A stretch of 15,252 nt of DNA from Marinilactibacillus sp042660675 (GCF_042660675.1 NZ_JBHSUL010000016.1:1-15252); one strand, 5' to 3'. Positions 1-6,870 are shown, counted from the stretch's first letter. The notes: a model not told the origin generated them from the letters alone. Program-made: numbers and translations.

Positions 1-408
<408 letters not shown>

Positions 409-440
409 AGTGTTTGACTTGCTCATTGATTAAAAATTGT

Positions 441-488
441 GAATGAACCTTGTTCATTCGTTTAGTTGTCTTGATTCATAAATGAATC
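441..488 (-). other. Hairpins in the rRNA leader just upstream of 16S
   Basis: Two small perfect inverted repeats sit 33-80 nt upstream of the mature 16S end: GAATGAAC-CTT-GTTCATTC (441-459) and GATTCA-TAAA-TGAATC (473-488). They lie where the leader would pair with sequence 3' of 16S to form the RNase III processing stem. The 3' partner is outside the window, so a processing role is inferred. They carry no T-run and are unlikely to be terminators. Confidence 0.4.
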
Positions 489-520
489 GAAGACCCCTGC
501 ACATTTGGTTGTTTTTACTT

Positions 521-540
521 TGTTCAGTTTTCAAAGATCT
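521..540 (-). promoter_or_regulatory. rRNA leader boxA-type antitermination element
   Basis: The complement reads AGATCTTTGAAAACTGAACA. It contains the TCTTTGAAAACTGAACA string found in rRNA operon leaders of Bacillus, Enterococcus and relatives, where NusB/NusE bind nascent RNA for antitermination. It lies ~113 nt upstream of mature 16S and downstream of both promoters, as expected. Confidence 0.8.
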
Positions 541-591
541 ACTCTTTATTGCTTCGTGTTATGTCGTTGTCGCTTTAACAGCAACTCATAT

Positions 592-620
592 ATCATACCA
601 CGTTGTCATTTCGCTGTCAA
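592..620 (-). promoter_or_regulatory. rRNA promoter P2 (sigma-A type)
   Basis: On the minus strand there is a perfect -35 TTGACA (615-620), a 17-bp spacer and a -10 TATGAT (592-597). It lies about 185 nt upstream of 16S and 50 nt upstream of the boxA element. Its strength and position, with a second promoter ~105 bp upstream, match the tandem promoters of rRNA operons in Firmicutes. Confidence 0.85.
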
Positions 621-666
621 CAACTTTTTTAAAATTGTTTTTCCGTTAACCCTTGATAACATTACG

Positions 667-681
667 TTGGAAGCGTTAACT
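667..681. promoter_or_regulatory. cre-like sequence between the two rRNA promoters
   Basis: TTGGAAGCGTTAACT fits the degenerate catabolite-responsive element consensus WTGNAANCGNWNNCW at every position. It lies 16-30 bp downstream of the P1 -10 and 46 bp upstream of the P2 -35. A CcpA site here would be a downstream roadblock for P1. By composition, about one such match in four or five windows of this size is expected by chance, so this is suggestive only. Confidence 0.3.
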
Positions 682-696
682 CGCTCGACTTATAGT

Positions 697-726
697 AGTA
701 TATCATCTTGTGATATTCGGTGTCAA
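697..726 (-). promoter_or_regulatory. rRNA promoter P1 (sigma-A type)
   Basis: On the minus strand there is a perfect -35 TTGACA (721-726), an 18-bp spacer and a -10 TATACT (697-702). It is the upstream member of the tandem pair driving the 16S gene at the left edge. The stretch from here to 877 contains no gene I can support. It is AT-rich DNA between this promoter and the end of the acetyltransferase gene. Confidence 0.8.
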
Positions 727-877
727 GAACAAATTAGAATTTGTTTTTTTGACTCAATCGTCTCTCACAAGCGACAAGATATACTTTATCATGATATGGA
801 ATTCTGGTCAATAGAAAAGTATCATAAACTTCATTTTTTATTTTTGATAGTGTTCCTTTTCGCTTAATAAGCTTTAT

Positions 878-1402
878 TTAAAAGGTTTTTTCATATAAAT
901 TAAATTTCGAATGACTATTAGAACTAACTTTCTTGTCAGTTTCAACTAACGTAAACCCTGCATCTTTATAGAATTGATTCAAATAGTGGTTGTCTGCTAC
1001 ACAATCAAGTCTAATCATTCGATTCCCATTCCTAATAGCTCTATTCATTGCTATTCTCATTAGTAATTTTCCATTTCCACTTCCATGAGCTTCCTTTGCT
1101 AAAGCTACTCTATGCAAGTAAGTTACACGACCTTCAGAATCTTCTCCCCATAACTCGGCGTCCCAAGAACTTTGAGTTTCCAGTAATATAAAAATACCTA
1201 AGTAAATATCTTTTGAATAAGCCATATAAACGTTTTGGTTAAGAATAGCTCTATCTGTTCTATGAACATCATTTCCTAAGAGCAGATCTCCCCATTGGTT
1301 TGACCCTTTTTTATTCAGCCATTTTGCAGTATCCAATAATGTGTTGAACACTTTTTCATAATCTGAACTAGTTGCTATTACACTTTTCAAGTGTTTCTCC
1401 AT
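878..1402 (-). CDS. GNAT-family N-acetyltransferase
   Basis: This 174-residue single-domain protein probably transfers an acyl group from acetyl-CoA to an amine; the substrate cannot be read from sequence. The acetyl-CoA pyrophosphate loop is seen at residues 97-115 (HRVALAKEAHGSGNGKLLM), a Q/R-x-x-G-x-G-type motif with His at the first position. Motif B follows at 131-150 (RLDCVADN, then LNQFYKDAGF), typical of GNAT proteins. There is no signal peptide or membrane segment. The ATG is preceded by a strong SD (GGAGGAG, about 7 nt upstream). The gene stands alone between the pgi terminator and the rRNA promoters and is co-directional with the rRNA operon. I see no clear promoter in the 35 bp to the pgi terminator and no clear terminator after it. 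Family assignment is firm; the role is unknown. Confidence 0.9.
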   Translation of the reverse strand: MEKHLKSVIATSSDYEKVFNTLLDTAKWLNKKGSNQWGDLLLGNDVHRTDRAILNQNVYMAYSKDIYLGIFILLETQSSWDAELWGEDSEGRVTYLHRVALAKEAHGSGNGKLLMRIAMNRAIRNGNRMIRLDCVADNHYLNQFYKDAGFTLVETDKKVSSNSHSKFNLYEKTF

Positions 1403-1437
1403 ATCCGTTCTCCTCCAGTATATTTATTTGAATAGAT

Positions 1438-1469
1438 AAAAACCCCCTGCAGATATAGATCCGCAGGAG
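1438..1469 (-). terminator. Rho-independent terminator of pgi
   Basis: On the minus strand a stem CCTGCGGAT-CTAT-ATCTGCAGG (9 bp, one G-U) is followed by GGGTTTTT, 28 nt past the pgi stop. A second hairpin, AGTGATT-TTATG-AATCACT (1478-1496), sits directly after the stop codon but has no T-run. Confidence 0.85.
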
Positions 1470-1497
1470 ATTTTCGTAGTGATTTTATGAATCACTT

Positions 1498-2847
1498 TTA
1501 TAAACGATTATTCAATTCATTCGCTAAATCTTCAAAGCCTGGCTTGCCTAAGAGAGCAAACATATTTTTCTTATAAGCTTCTACACCTGGCTGATCAAAT
1601 GGGTTGACACTATTTAGATAGCCCGAAATCGCAACAGCTATTTCAAAGTAATAGAATAAATATCCCAAAGTATACGCACTATTGTCCGGAATGGTTACTA
1701 CAAAATTTGGTACATCTCCATCTGTATGTGCTAATAGTGTACCTTGGAAAGCTTTGGTGTTAACAAAGTCAACATCTTTTCCTTCTAGGTATCCTAATCC
1801 GTCAAGGTCTTCTGACTCTGATGGAATATCAATTGTTTTAGCTGGATTGTCCACTTTGATAACTGTTTCAAATAAATTACGTCTACCTTCTTGAATATAC
1901 TGCCCAAGAGAATGCAAGTCAGTTGAGAAGTTTGCGCTTGAAGGATAAATACCACGTTGGTCTTTACCTTCAGATTCTCCAAATAACTGTTTCCACCACT
2001 CTGAGAAGTACTGTAAGTTTGGCTCGTAATTAATCAACAGTTCTGTAGAGTATCCTTTGCGGTAAAGAACATTTCTTAATGCAGCGTATTGGTAAGCTTC
2101 ATTATTGGATAAGTCTGTATCTGTATACAAACTTGCAGCATCTGCAGCACCTTTCATCAGCTCATCTAAGTTACCGCCACTTACAGCAATAGGTAATAGA
2201 CCCACAGCAGTCAATACTGAGAATCGTCCCCCAACATCATCAGGAATAACGAAAGTTTCATAGCCTTCGGTATCCGCAAGTGATTTAAGTGCACCTTTTT
2301 CTTTATCCGTTGTTGCAAAAATACGAGATTTAGCTTCTTCCTTACCGTATTTTTCGATAAGTAAATTCTTGAATACTCTAAACGCTAATGCAGGTTCAGT
2401 TGTTGTTCCTGATTTAGAGATAACATTAACCGAAAAGTCTTTATCTCCGATTAATTCAATTAAGTCAGAAAGATACGTAGAACTAATACTATTCCCAGCG
2501 AAAAAGATTTGTGGTGTATCTCTTTTATCAGCACTTAATTCGTTGTAGAAAGAGTGACTTAAGAAATCAATCGCAGCTTTCGCTCCTAAATATGAGCCGC
2601 CGATTCCAATTACAATCAATATCTCTGAATTAGACTTGATTTTTTCGGCTGCTTTTTTAATACGAGCAAATTCGTCTTTGTCATATTCAGTAGGTAAATT
2701 AACCCAGCCTAGAAAGTCGCTTCCTGCTCCTGTACCGTTTCTTACTGTATCGTGAGCAGTTGTTACTTGTGCTTGCATATTATCTAGTTCTTCCTTACCT
2801 ATAAAACGATTTAATACTTTTGAATAATCAAATGAAATGTGACCCAT
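1498..2847 (-). CDS. pgi: Glucose-6-phosphate isomerase
   Basis: This cytosolic glycolytic enzyme interconverts glucose-6-phosphate and fructose-6-phosphate. The 449 residues match the usual length of the short Firmicutes form. Visible landmarks are GIGGSYLGAKA (81-91), the phosphate-binding ISKSGTTTEPA (143-153), GGRFSVLTAVGLLP (207-219 region), the signature around SEWWKQLFGESEGK with the catalytic Glu near 291, His 312, and a C-terminal catalytic Lys near 426 in GVEAYKKN. The reading frame stays open six codons further upstream (to 2865), but that upstream ATG runs straight into GGAGG, the SD for the inner ATG at 2845-2847. The shorter protein begins MGHISFDYSK, matching the family N-terminus, so I use it. 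The gene is flanked by its own terminator and that of the upstream gene, so it is probably monocistronic. Confidence 0.97.
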   Translation of the reverse strand: MGHISFDYSKVLNRFIGKEELDNMQAQVTTAHDTVRNGTGAGSDFLGWVNLPTEYDKDEFARIKKAAEKIKSNSEILIVIGIGGSYLGAKAAIDFLSHSFYNELSADKRDTPQIFFAGNSISSTYLSDLIELIGDKDFSVNVISKSGTTTEPALAFRVFKNLLIEKYGKEEAKSRIFATTDKEKGALKSLADTEGYETFVIPDDVGGRFSVLTAVGLLPIAVSGGNLDELMKGAADAASLYTDTDLSNNEAYQYAALRNVLYRKGYSTELLINYEPNLQYFSEWWKQLFGESEGKDQRGIYPSSANFSTDLHSLGQYIQEGRRNLFETVIKVDNPAKTIDIPSESEDLDGLGYLEGKDVDFVNTKAFQGTLLAHTDGDVPNFVVTIPDNSAYTLGYLFYYFEIAVAISGYLNSVNPFDQPGVEAYKKNMFALLGKPGFEDLANELNNRL

Positions 2848-2888
2848 TCGAGTTCTAACCTCCATGTTTTTGATATCGTTCAGTTTAT

Positions 2889-2918
2889 ATTTTAAAGGAT
2901 TTACCCTACAAAAAACAA
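2889..2918 (-). promoter_or_regulatory. Possible pgi promoter
   Basis: On the minus strand, TTGTTT (2913-2918), an 18-bp spacer and TAAAAT (2889-2894) lie about 40 bp upstream of the pgi start. The -35 overlaps the T-run of the preceding terminator, so part of the match is compositional. It is the best candidate in the short intergenic stretch but weak. Confidence 0.35.
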
Positions 2919-2943
2919 GAGGAACGTGAAAGAACCTCTTGTT
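2908..2943 (-). terminator. Rho-independent terminator of the Nudix-like gene
   Basis: On the minus strand a perfect 9-bp stem AACAAGAGG / CCTCTTGTT encloses a 12-nt loop and runs into TTTTTT, 12 nt after the stop codon of the upstream gene. Confidence 0.85.
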
Positions 2944-2955
2944 GGTTTAGTCTGA

Positions 2956-3348
2956 TCAAATCAGTAGAAATTGTGGAACACCTGAAATTTCCCAGTCTTC
3001 GAGTGTCTTCGTTATTTTCTCTGAATGTTCCCAGGTTAATTCATTATCGTCTATTAGTAGTTCTAGCGGACTCTTCACTGATTCATCTTCATACGTGAAT
3101 ACGAATAAAGGTACACGGTTATCTTGAACGACTGCATTTGTCAACTCGTTCAATTCTAATTTTTCTACATCAATAGAAAGCACTTCTTTCATTCTTTCTA
3201 TAATACAAGCGAGTGCCGTTTTCTTAGGTTTGACTTCTGTTGCTGGAAACGAAAAACCTTTTGATTCCTTTTTAACCAAGAATACATACCTATCATCTTC
3301 ATCTTTAACCAAAACCGTACATGCTACATAATGATTTTTTGCTATCAA
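2956..3348 (-). CDS. Nudix-fold protein with degenerate Nudix box
   Basis: This 130-residue cytosolic protein has no assigned function. Residues 6-60 follow the Nudix layout: strand YVACTVLV, strand YVFLVKKES, F-SFP at 32-35, then a helix ending at LSID. Aligned to the Nudix box GX5EX7REUXEEXGU, nearly all key residues are lost. PGG is PAT (35-37), the GE pair is KK (42-43), the central RE is ER (51-52), only one Glu (E55) of the EE pair remains, and the last Gly is Ser (58). It is therefore unlikely to hydrolyse nucleoside diphosphates and may bind a ligand or be structural. The start is TTG with GAGGTG about 7 nt upstream. It lies between yugI and pgi and ends at its own terminator. The fold is an inference from pattern; a non-Nudix protein cannot be excluded. 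Confidence 0.7.
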   Translation of the reverse strand: MIAKNHYVACTVLVKDEDDRYVFLVKKESKGFSFPATEVKPKKTALACIIERMKEVLSIDVEKLELNELTNAVVQDNRVPLFVFTYEDESVKSPLELLIDDNELTWEHSEKITKTLEDWEISGVPQFLLI

Positions 3349-3370
3349 ATTTTACACCTCACGTGATCTG

Positions 3371-3385
3371 ACCAGATATTCTGGT
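3371..3385. repeat. Inverted repeat upstream of the Nudix-like gene
   Basis: ACCAGA-TAT-TCTGGT is a perfect 6-bp inverted repeat 23 bp upstream of the TTG start. It overlaps a second one, ATCTG-AC-CAGAT (3366-3377), so two alternative hairpins or nested operators are possible. No T-run follows. An operator or 5' UTR hairpin is inference. Confidence 0.4.
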
Positions 3386-3448
3386 TCAATTTCTTATAAC
3401 CGATTCACTCAACCACTTAACTCCATTGATACAATTCATCTACTTAAA

Positions 3449-3832
3449 TTAGTCTAGGTGTTCGCCTTCTTCAATTTCTCGAAGTGCTTCATCAATCCAG
3501 TTGGGGAATTTTCTTCGAATAGACTCAAACTCTGTCCCTGATCGCCGCCCATATCTTGGGTTCTTTTTTTTATTGGAAAAAGGATGATATTTTGGTGTAT
3601 TCAGTCCTCGCATGGATAAACTTATTTTTTTACTGTATTCATCAATGTCCATTACGACAACATCTACAGTATCTCCGATAGTTACGATATCTTCGATTTC
3701 TTTTATAAAACCATGCTTAAGTTCGGAAATATGCACGAGTCCTTGTGTTTCATCATCTAATGCAACAAATACTCCATACGGTTGTATACCTGTGACATTC
3801 CCTCGCACACGGTCTCCAATTTTGTATCCCAT
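3449..3832 (-). CDS. yugI: S1-domain RNA-binding protein, YugI/CvfD family
   Basis: This small (127 residue) cytosolic RNA-binding protein is of the general stress protein 13 type (YugI in B. subtilis, CvfD in streptococci). Family members associate with ribosomes or RNA and act post-transcriptionally. One S1 domain covers residues 4-75 (IGDRVRGNVTGIQPYGVFV, GLVHISEL, ISLSMRGL). A basic linker follows (KKKNPRYGRR, 88-97), then a conserved tail with FPNWIDEALREIEEG (109-123). The frame opens upstream at a TTG (3847), but that stretch contains the SD GAGGTG, placed 5-6 nt before the ATG at 3830-3832, so the ATG start is chosen. It is read divergently from the C-S lyase gene. An extended -10 promoter lies 50 bp upstream. 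No strong terminator lies between it and the Nudix-like gene, so the two may be cotranscribed. Confidence 0.92.
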   Translation of the reverse strand: MGYKIGDRVRGNVTGIQPYGVFVALDDETQGLVHISELKHGFIKEIEDIVTIGDTVDVVVMDIDEYSKKISLSMRGLNTPKYHPFSNKKKNPRYGRRSGTEFESIRRKFPNWIDEALREIEEGEHLD

Positions 3833-3881
3833 GAATTCACCTCTCAATCTTTCATGGAGTATTTTCTAATTTATCTTAAAT

Positions 3882-3890
3882 AGTATATCA
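3882..3890 (-). promoter_or_regulatory. Extended -10 promoter of yugI
   Basis: On the minus strand TGATATACT is a TGnTATACT extended -10 about 50 bp upstream of the yugI start. The -35 region (TTTCCC or TTCCCT, 17-18 bp away) is poor, as is common with extended -10 promoters. Confidence 0.5.
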
Positions 3891-3960
3891 TGAATGAATT
3901 CGTTAGGGAAACTATGGTGTTACCTGTTCTCCCATTACTTTTAAGGGACAGTATCAATCG

Positions 3961-3998
3961 TCAGTAGAATTCAATACTGAACCACGTTATACTATAAA
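3961..3998 (+). promoter_or_regulatory. Probable promoter region and inverted repeat of the C-S lyase gene
   Basis: TATACT (3988-3993) or the adjoining TATAAA (3993-3998) could serve as -10 about 30 bp before the start codon; TTCAAT (3970-3975) is a 17-bp-spaced but weak -35 for the second. A perfect inverted repeat TCAGTA-N8-TACTGA (3961-3980) covers the -35 region and is a candidate operator. Nothing else is seen in the 188 bp between the two divergent genes. Confidence 0.4.
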
Positions 3999-4020
3999 AA
4001 AGGCGTAAAGGATGATTAAA

Positions 4021-5199
4021 ATGGAAAACGATTTTGACAAAATAATCAACAGAGAAGGAACTAACAGTGTGAAATGGGATGCTCGCAAAGCACTATTTGG
4101 ATCAGCAACAGCTTTACCGATGTGGGTGGCGGATATGGACTTTGATCATCCTGATTCAATCAAGCAAGCTTTGCATGAACTCATTGATCACTCAATATTA
4201 GGTTATGCACTTCCTTCTGATCAGTTAATAAAATCAATTGCTGAGTGGCAGAAAAGTAGACATCAGATGACGATTTCAGAGGAAAACCTATTGTTTGCTC
4301 CAGGAGTTGTCGGTGCTTTAGGGGTTTGCGTTCAAGCTTTGACTTTACCTAAAGAAGGTGTGATGATCCATGATCCTGTTTATACGCCTTTTTCATCTAT
4401 CGTCGAACATAATGGTAGAACACTCTATCGTTCTCCTCTTTTCATTGAAAATGGACAATACAAAATGGATTTACAACATATAGAAGAAATGTTCAAAACA
4501 CACTCTATAAAATTATTTTTACTAAGCAATCCTCATAACCCTGGAGGTAGAGTTTGGTCAAGAGAAGAACTTCTTGAATTAACGGCGTTATGCGTAACAT
4601 ATCAAGTAGTGTTGGTTAGTGACGAGATACACAGTGATTTGGTGTATTCTGATTCAACCATTTATTCCCCTGTCACCTTGGATGATCAGTACAAAGAGTG
4701 GGTCGTTACGCTTCACTCTGCTACAAAGACATTTAACCTTGCCGGTACTAAATTAGCTTTTTATATTGTATATAATGAAGAAATAAAAAACAAATTACAA
4801 TTTGTTCAGTCTCAAACAGAGCAAGGTGGCGTTTCTACGTTTGGTATGACAGCTACAGAAGCTGCATTTTCAAAAAGTGAGGGCTGGCAAAAAGCTCTAC
4901 TAACTTATCTTGAAGAAAATCGACAAATCGTGATGGACTTTTTTGATAAAGAACTTCCAGATGTATTTTATATGAAACCCGAATCTACTTATTTGTTCTG
5001 GTTTGATGCTTCTATTTTAAATATTGATAGCAAGCAGCTCAAACAAACTTTTGTAGACGTTGGAGATATTGCTTTAAATGATGGACAGTCTTACGGAGAA
5101 TCTAGCGGACAATTTATGCGTCTCAATTTTGCTTGTCCAAAATCCGTTCTTTTGGATGGACTGAACAGGATTAAATCAGTTTTTGAATCGGTTCGTTAA
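4021..5199 (+). CDS. patB: PLP-dependent C-S beta-lyase, PatB/MalY family
   Basis: This is a cytosolic fold-type I PLP enzyme, probably cleaving the C-S bond of cystathionine or cysteine conjugates to give a thiol, pyruvate and ammonia. The 392 residues match the PatB/MalY length. Seen are PMWVADMDFDHP (33-44), GYALP (61-65), SNPHNPGGRVW (169-179), the PLP-binding DEIHSD (201-206), the Schiff-base Lys 236 in HSATKTFNLAGTK, and the carboxylate-binding Arg in GQFMRLNF near the C-terminus. An ATG nine bases upstream (4012) is in frame, but AAAGG directly abuts it and is better spaced for the ATG at 4021. The upstream start would add three residues. It stands alone, divergent from yugI and convergent with the fructokinase. 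Whether the substrate is cystathionine or another thioether cannot be told from sequence. Confidence 0.92.
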   Translation: MENDFDKIINREGTNSVKWDARKALFGSATALPMWVADMDFDHPDSIKQALHELIDHSILGYALPSDQLIKSIAEWQKSRHQMTISEENLLFAPGVVGALGVCVQALTLPKEGVMIHDPVYTPFSSIVEHNGRTLYRSPLFIENGQYKMDLQHIEEMFKTHSIKLFLLSNPHNPGGRVWSREELLELTALCVTYQVVLVSDEIHSDLVYSDSTIYSPVTLDDQYKEWVVTLHSATKTFNLAGTKLAFYIVYNEEIKNKLQFVQSQTEQGGVSTFGMTATEAAFSKSEGWQKALLTYLEENRQIVMDFFDKELPDVFYMKPESTYLFWFDASILNIDSKQLKQTFVDVGDIALNDGQSYGESSGQFMRLNFACPKSVLLDGLNRIKSVFESVR

Positions 5200-5217
5200 T
5201 TTTAGATTTTTTCAAAA

Positions 5218-5264
5218 AAAGTGCCGCTGATCGTATGTATTATACATACGATCAGCGGCACTTT
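5218..5264. terminator. Terminator between convergent genes, perfect 23-bp stem
   Basis: The two 23-nt arms, 5218-5240 and 5242-5264, are perfectly complementary around a single T (effectively a 3-nt TTA loop). On the minus strand the stem is followed by CACTTTTTTTGAAAAAA, a strong T-run ending the fructokinase message. On the plus strand only CACTTTC follows, so termination of the lyase message depends on the long stem. The stem is unusually long for a terminator. Confidence 0.9.
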
Positions 5265-5280
5265 CATCGAGATGGTTTTC

Positions 5281-6141
5281 TTATTTTTCTAGTTCCTTAA
5301 GCGCTAATAGTAGACTTCCTGTTATCCCGGCATCATCACCTAATTCTGGAGGGATAATGTACGTATCTAAGTCAGGCGTTTCAACATATCCATTTAGTAG
5401 TGTCTTGAATTCATTTCGAATAAGAGGGAATAGCTGTTTCTGCTTCATAACCCCTCCACCTAAAATGATTTTTTCAGGACTCAAAATTAATGTGTAATTC
5501 ATAAGTGCTTGAGCAAGATAAAATGCTTCGATTTCCCAAACCTCTTTACGGTCTGTTAACTCTTGCGCTTTTTTGCCATAGCGCTTTTCAATAGCTGGTC
5601 CAGCTGCTAATCCTTCAAGACAGTTCTTATGATACGGGCACACCCCTTCAAATATATCATTGGGATGCATTTTAACCAGTACGTGGCCCATTTCTGGATG
5701 ACCAAATCCTTCTAGAGGTTTACCATCCACTACAGCTCCTCCGCCAATGCCTGTACCCACCGTTAAGTAAATACAAGAGGACTTTCCTTTTGCTGCTCCT
5801 CTTTCTAGCTCACCTAATGCCGCAGCATTAACGTCTGTCGTCCATCCCACTGGGATAGTATAGCGTTCTTTAACTTTTCCCAAAAAATCTGTATGTTTCC
5901 AGGCCGTTTTTGGGGTCGTTGTAACATAACCGTATGACTCAGAATCTTTGTTTACACCAATAGGACCAAAAGAACCAATCCCCATCGAGTCTAATTCGAA
6001 TTGATCAAAAAACTCAAAAACTTTCCCCAATGTTTCCTCTGGTGTAGTTGTCGGAATCGTTATACGTTCTTTAATCACCAATGATTCATCGCTGATAGCG
6101 CATACAAATTTAGTTCCCCCAGCTTCGATAGCTCCTAACAT
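5281..6141 (-). CDS. scrK: ROK-family fructokinase
   Basis: This cytosolic kinase phosphorylates fructose with ATP to fructose-6-phosphate, feeding the reaction of Pgi encoded nearby. The 286 residues fit the zinc-dependent ROK fructokinases (B. subtilis YdhR/GmuE, lactic acid bacterial ScrK). The N-terminal phosphate loop is IEAGGTKF (5-12), catalytic Asp 103 lies in TTDVNAAALGE, and VGTGIGGGAV spans 128-137. The zinc ligands are His 153 (in EMGH), Cys 168, His 171 and Cys 174 (CPYHKNC). ILGGGV follows near 226-231. The frame is open to an ATG at 6156, but that ATG carries no SD, while GGGAG follows it and is about 8 nt before the ATG at 6139-6141. The inner start gives the family N-terminus MLGAIEAGGTK. 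No sucrose or mannose gene is adjacent, so sugar specificity rests on similarity. It could be cotranscribed with ppiB if the weak hairpin between them leaks. Confidence 0.93.
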   Translation of the reverse strand: MLGAIEAGGTKFVCAISDESLVIKERITIPTTTPEETLGKVFEFFDQFELDSMGIGSFGPIGVNKDSESYGYVTTTPKTAWKHTDFLGKVKERYTIPVGWTTDVNAAALGELERGAAKGKSSCIYLTVGTGIGGGAVVDGKPLEGFGHPEMGHVLVKMHPNDIFEGVCPYHKNCLEGLAAGPAIEKRYGKKAQELTDRKEVWEIEAFYLAQALMNYTLILSPEKIILGGGVMKQKQLFPLIRNEFKTLLNGYVETPDLDTYIIPPELGDDAGITGSLLLALKELEK

Positions 6142-6167
6142 TTCTAACACTCCCATGCTTTAATATG

Positions 6168-6201
6168 TAAAATCAGAGGTAAAGCACTCTGGCTCTACCT
6201 C
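6168..6201 (-). terminator. Weak terminator after ppiB
   Basis: On the minus strand a 10-bp stem with one G-U pair, GAGGTAGAGC / GCTTTACCTC, and a 6-nt loop is followed by TGATTTTA. The T-run is short, so it may only partly stop transcription before the fructokinase gene, whose SD begins about 25 nt further on. Confidence 0.6.
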
Positions 6202-6219
6202 CCATTTTTCACCTATTTA

Positions 6220-6810
6220 TTATCTATTGATTTCGATAGATTGAATTGTTACATCTTGATTAGGTTTATCCATAGCATTACGATCTACATTTTGAATCTC
6301 TTCTGCTACATCTAACCCTTTAACAACATGGCCAAAAACAGTATGTTTTTGGTCAAGCCACGGTGTACCACCATTTTCTTTGTAAGCTTCAATCACTTCT
6401 TCGGGGAAGCCAGCTTGCTCAAGTTGAGGTATCATTTGCTCTGGTAAATCAGACATGGTTACAATAAAGAATTGACTTGAATTTGTTCCAGGTCCAGCAT
6501 TTGCCATAGACAAAGCGCCTTTAAGGTTAAAGAGATCCGATGAAAACTCATCTTCAAAATTACCGCCCCATAGACTTTCTCCGCCCATACCGCTTCCAGT
6601 TGGGTCTCCACCTTGAATCATGAAATTCGGGATAACTCTGTGGAAAATAACACCGTCGTAATATCCTTTTTCAGCTAATCCAGTAAAGTTTTCTACTGTT
6701 TTAGGTGCATGCTCAGGAAATAATTGTACAACAATGTCTCCTTTATTCGTTTTCAAAGTTGCTGTTAGCGCATCTTCTTTAACTTCTGATAATTGTGGAT
6801 ATTGGCTCAT
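6220..6810 (-). CDS. ppiB: Cyclophilin-type peptidyl-prolyl cis-trans isomerase
   Basis: This cytosolic prolyl isomerase assists protein folding. It has 196 residues, no signal peptide and no lipobox, so it is the intracellular PpiB type rather than a secreted one. The cyclophilin core runs from about 15 to 195. FHRVIPNFMIQGGD (56-69) carries the catalytic Arg 58, followed by GTGSGMGGE-like loop 71-78, MANAGPGTNSSQFFI (102-116) and HTVFGHVVKGLDV (156-168) preceded by Trp 151. An insert at about 121-149, rich in Glu and Pro, enlarges the loop after the NSSQFFI strand; I recall such inserts in Lactobacillales PpiB. The start is clear: GGAGG lies 9 nt before the ATG. A good sigma-A promoter lies 32 bp upstream of the start. 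It is divergent from yuiD across 280 bp. Confidence 0.96.
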   Translation of the reverse strand: MSQYPQLSEVKEDALTATLKTNKGDIVVQLFPEHAPKTVENFTGLAEKGYYDGVIFHRVIPNFMIQGGDPTGSGMGGESLWGGNFEDEFSSDLFNLKGALSMANAGPGTNSSQFFIVTMSDLPEQMIPQLEQAGFPEEVIEAYKENGGTPWLDQKHTVFGHVVKGLDVAEEIQNVDRNAMDKPNQDVTIQSIEINR

Positions 6811-6841
6811 GTTTAAATTCCTCCTTCATAAGATCATTATT

Positions 6842-6870
6842 AGTTTACAATAGATCAAAGAGTTTTCCAA
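6842..6870 (-). promoter_or_regulatory. ppiB promoter
   Basis: On the minus strand, TTGGAA (6865-6870), a 17-bp spacer and TAAACT (6842-6847) lie about 32 bp upstream of the ppiB start. The stretch 6871-7042 between this and the yuiD promoter holds no gene, terminator or repeat that I can support. Confidence 0.6.

Noticed and set aside
441..459. GAATGAAC-CTT-GTTCATTC as a LexA/SOS box
   Set aside because: The spacing between GAAC and GTTC is 3 rather than 4 and it lies inside the rRNA leader, where an RNA hairpin is the simpler reading.
505..867. Plus-strand open frame of 120 codons in the rRNA leader/promoter region
   Set aside because: It lies antisense across the boxA element and both rRNA promoters, has no SD, and its translation is low-complexity Phe/Leu/Ser/Cys without any domain.
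3350..3448. T-box or other known riboswitch before the Nudix-like gene
   Set aside because: There is no T-box sequence (AGGGTGGNACCGCG type), no specifier-loop layout and no terminator in the ~100 bp leader; only short inverted repeats are seen.
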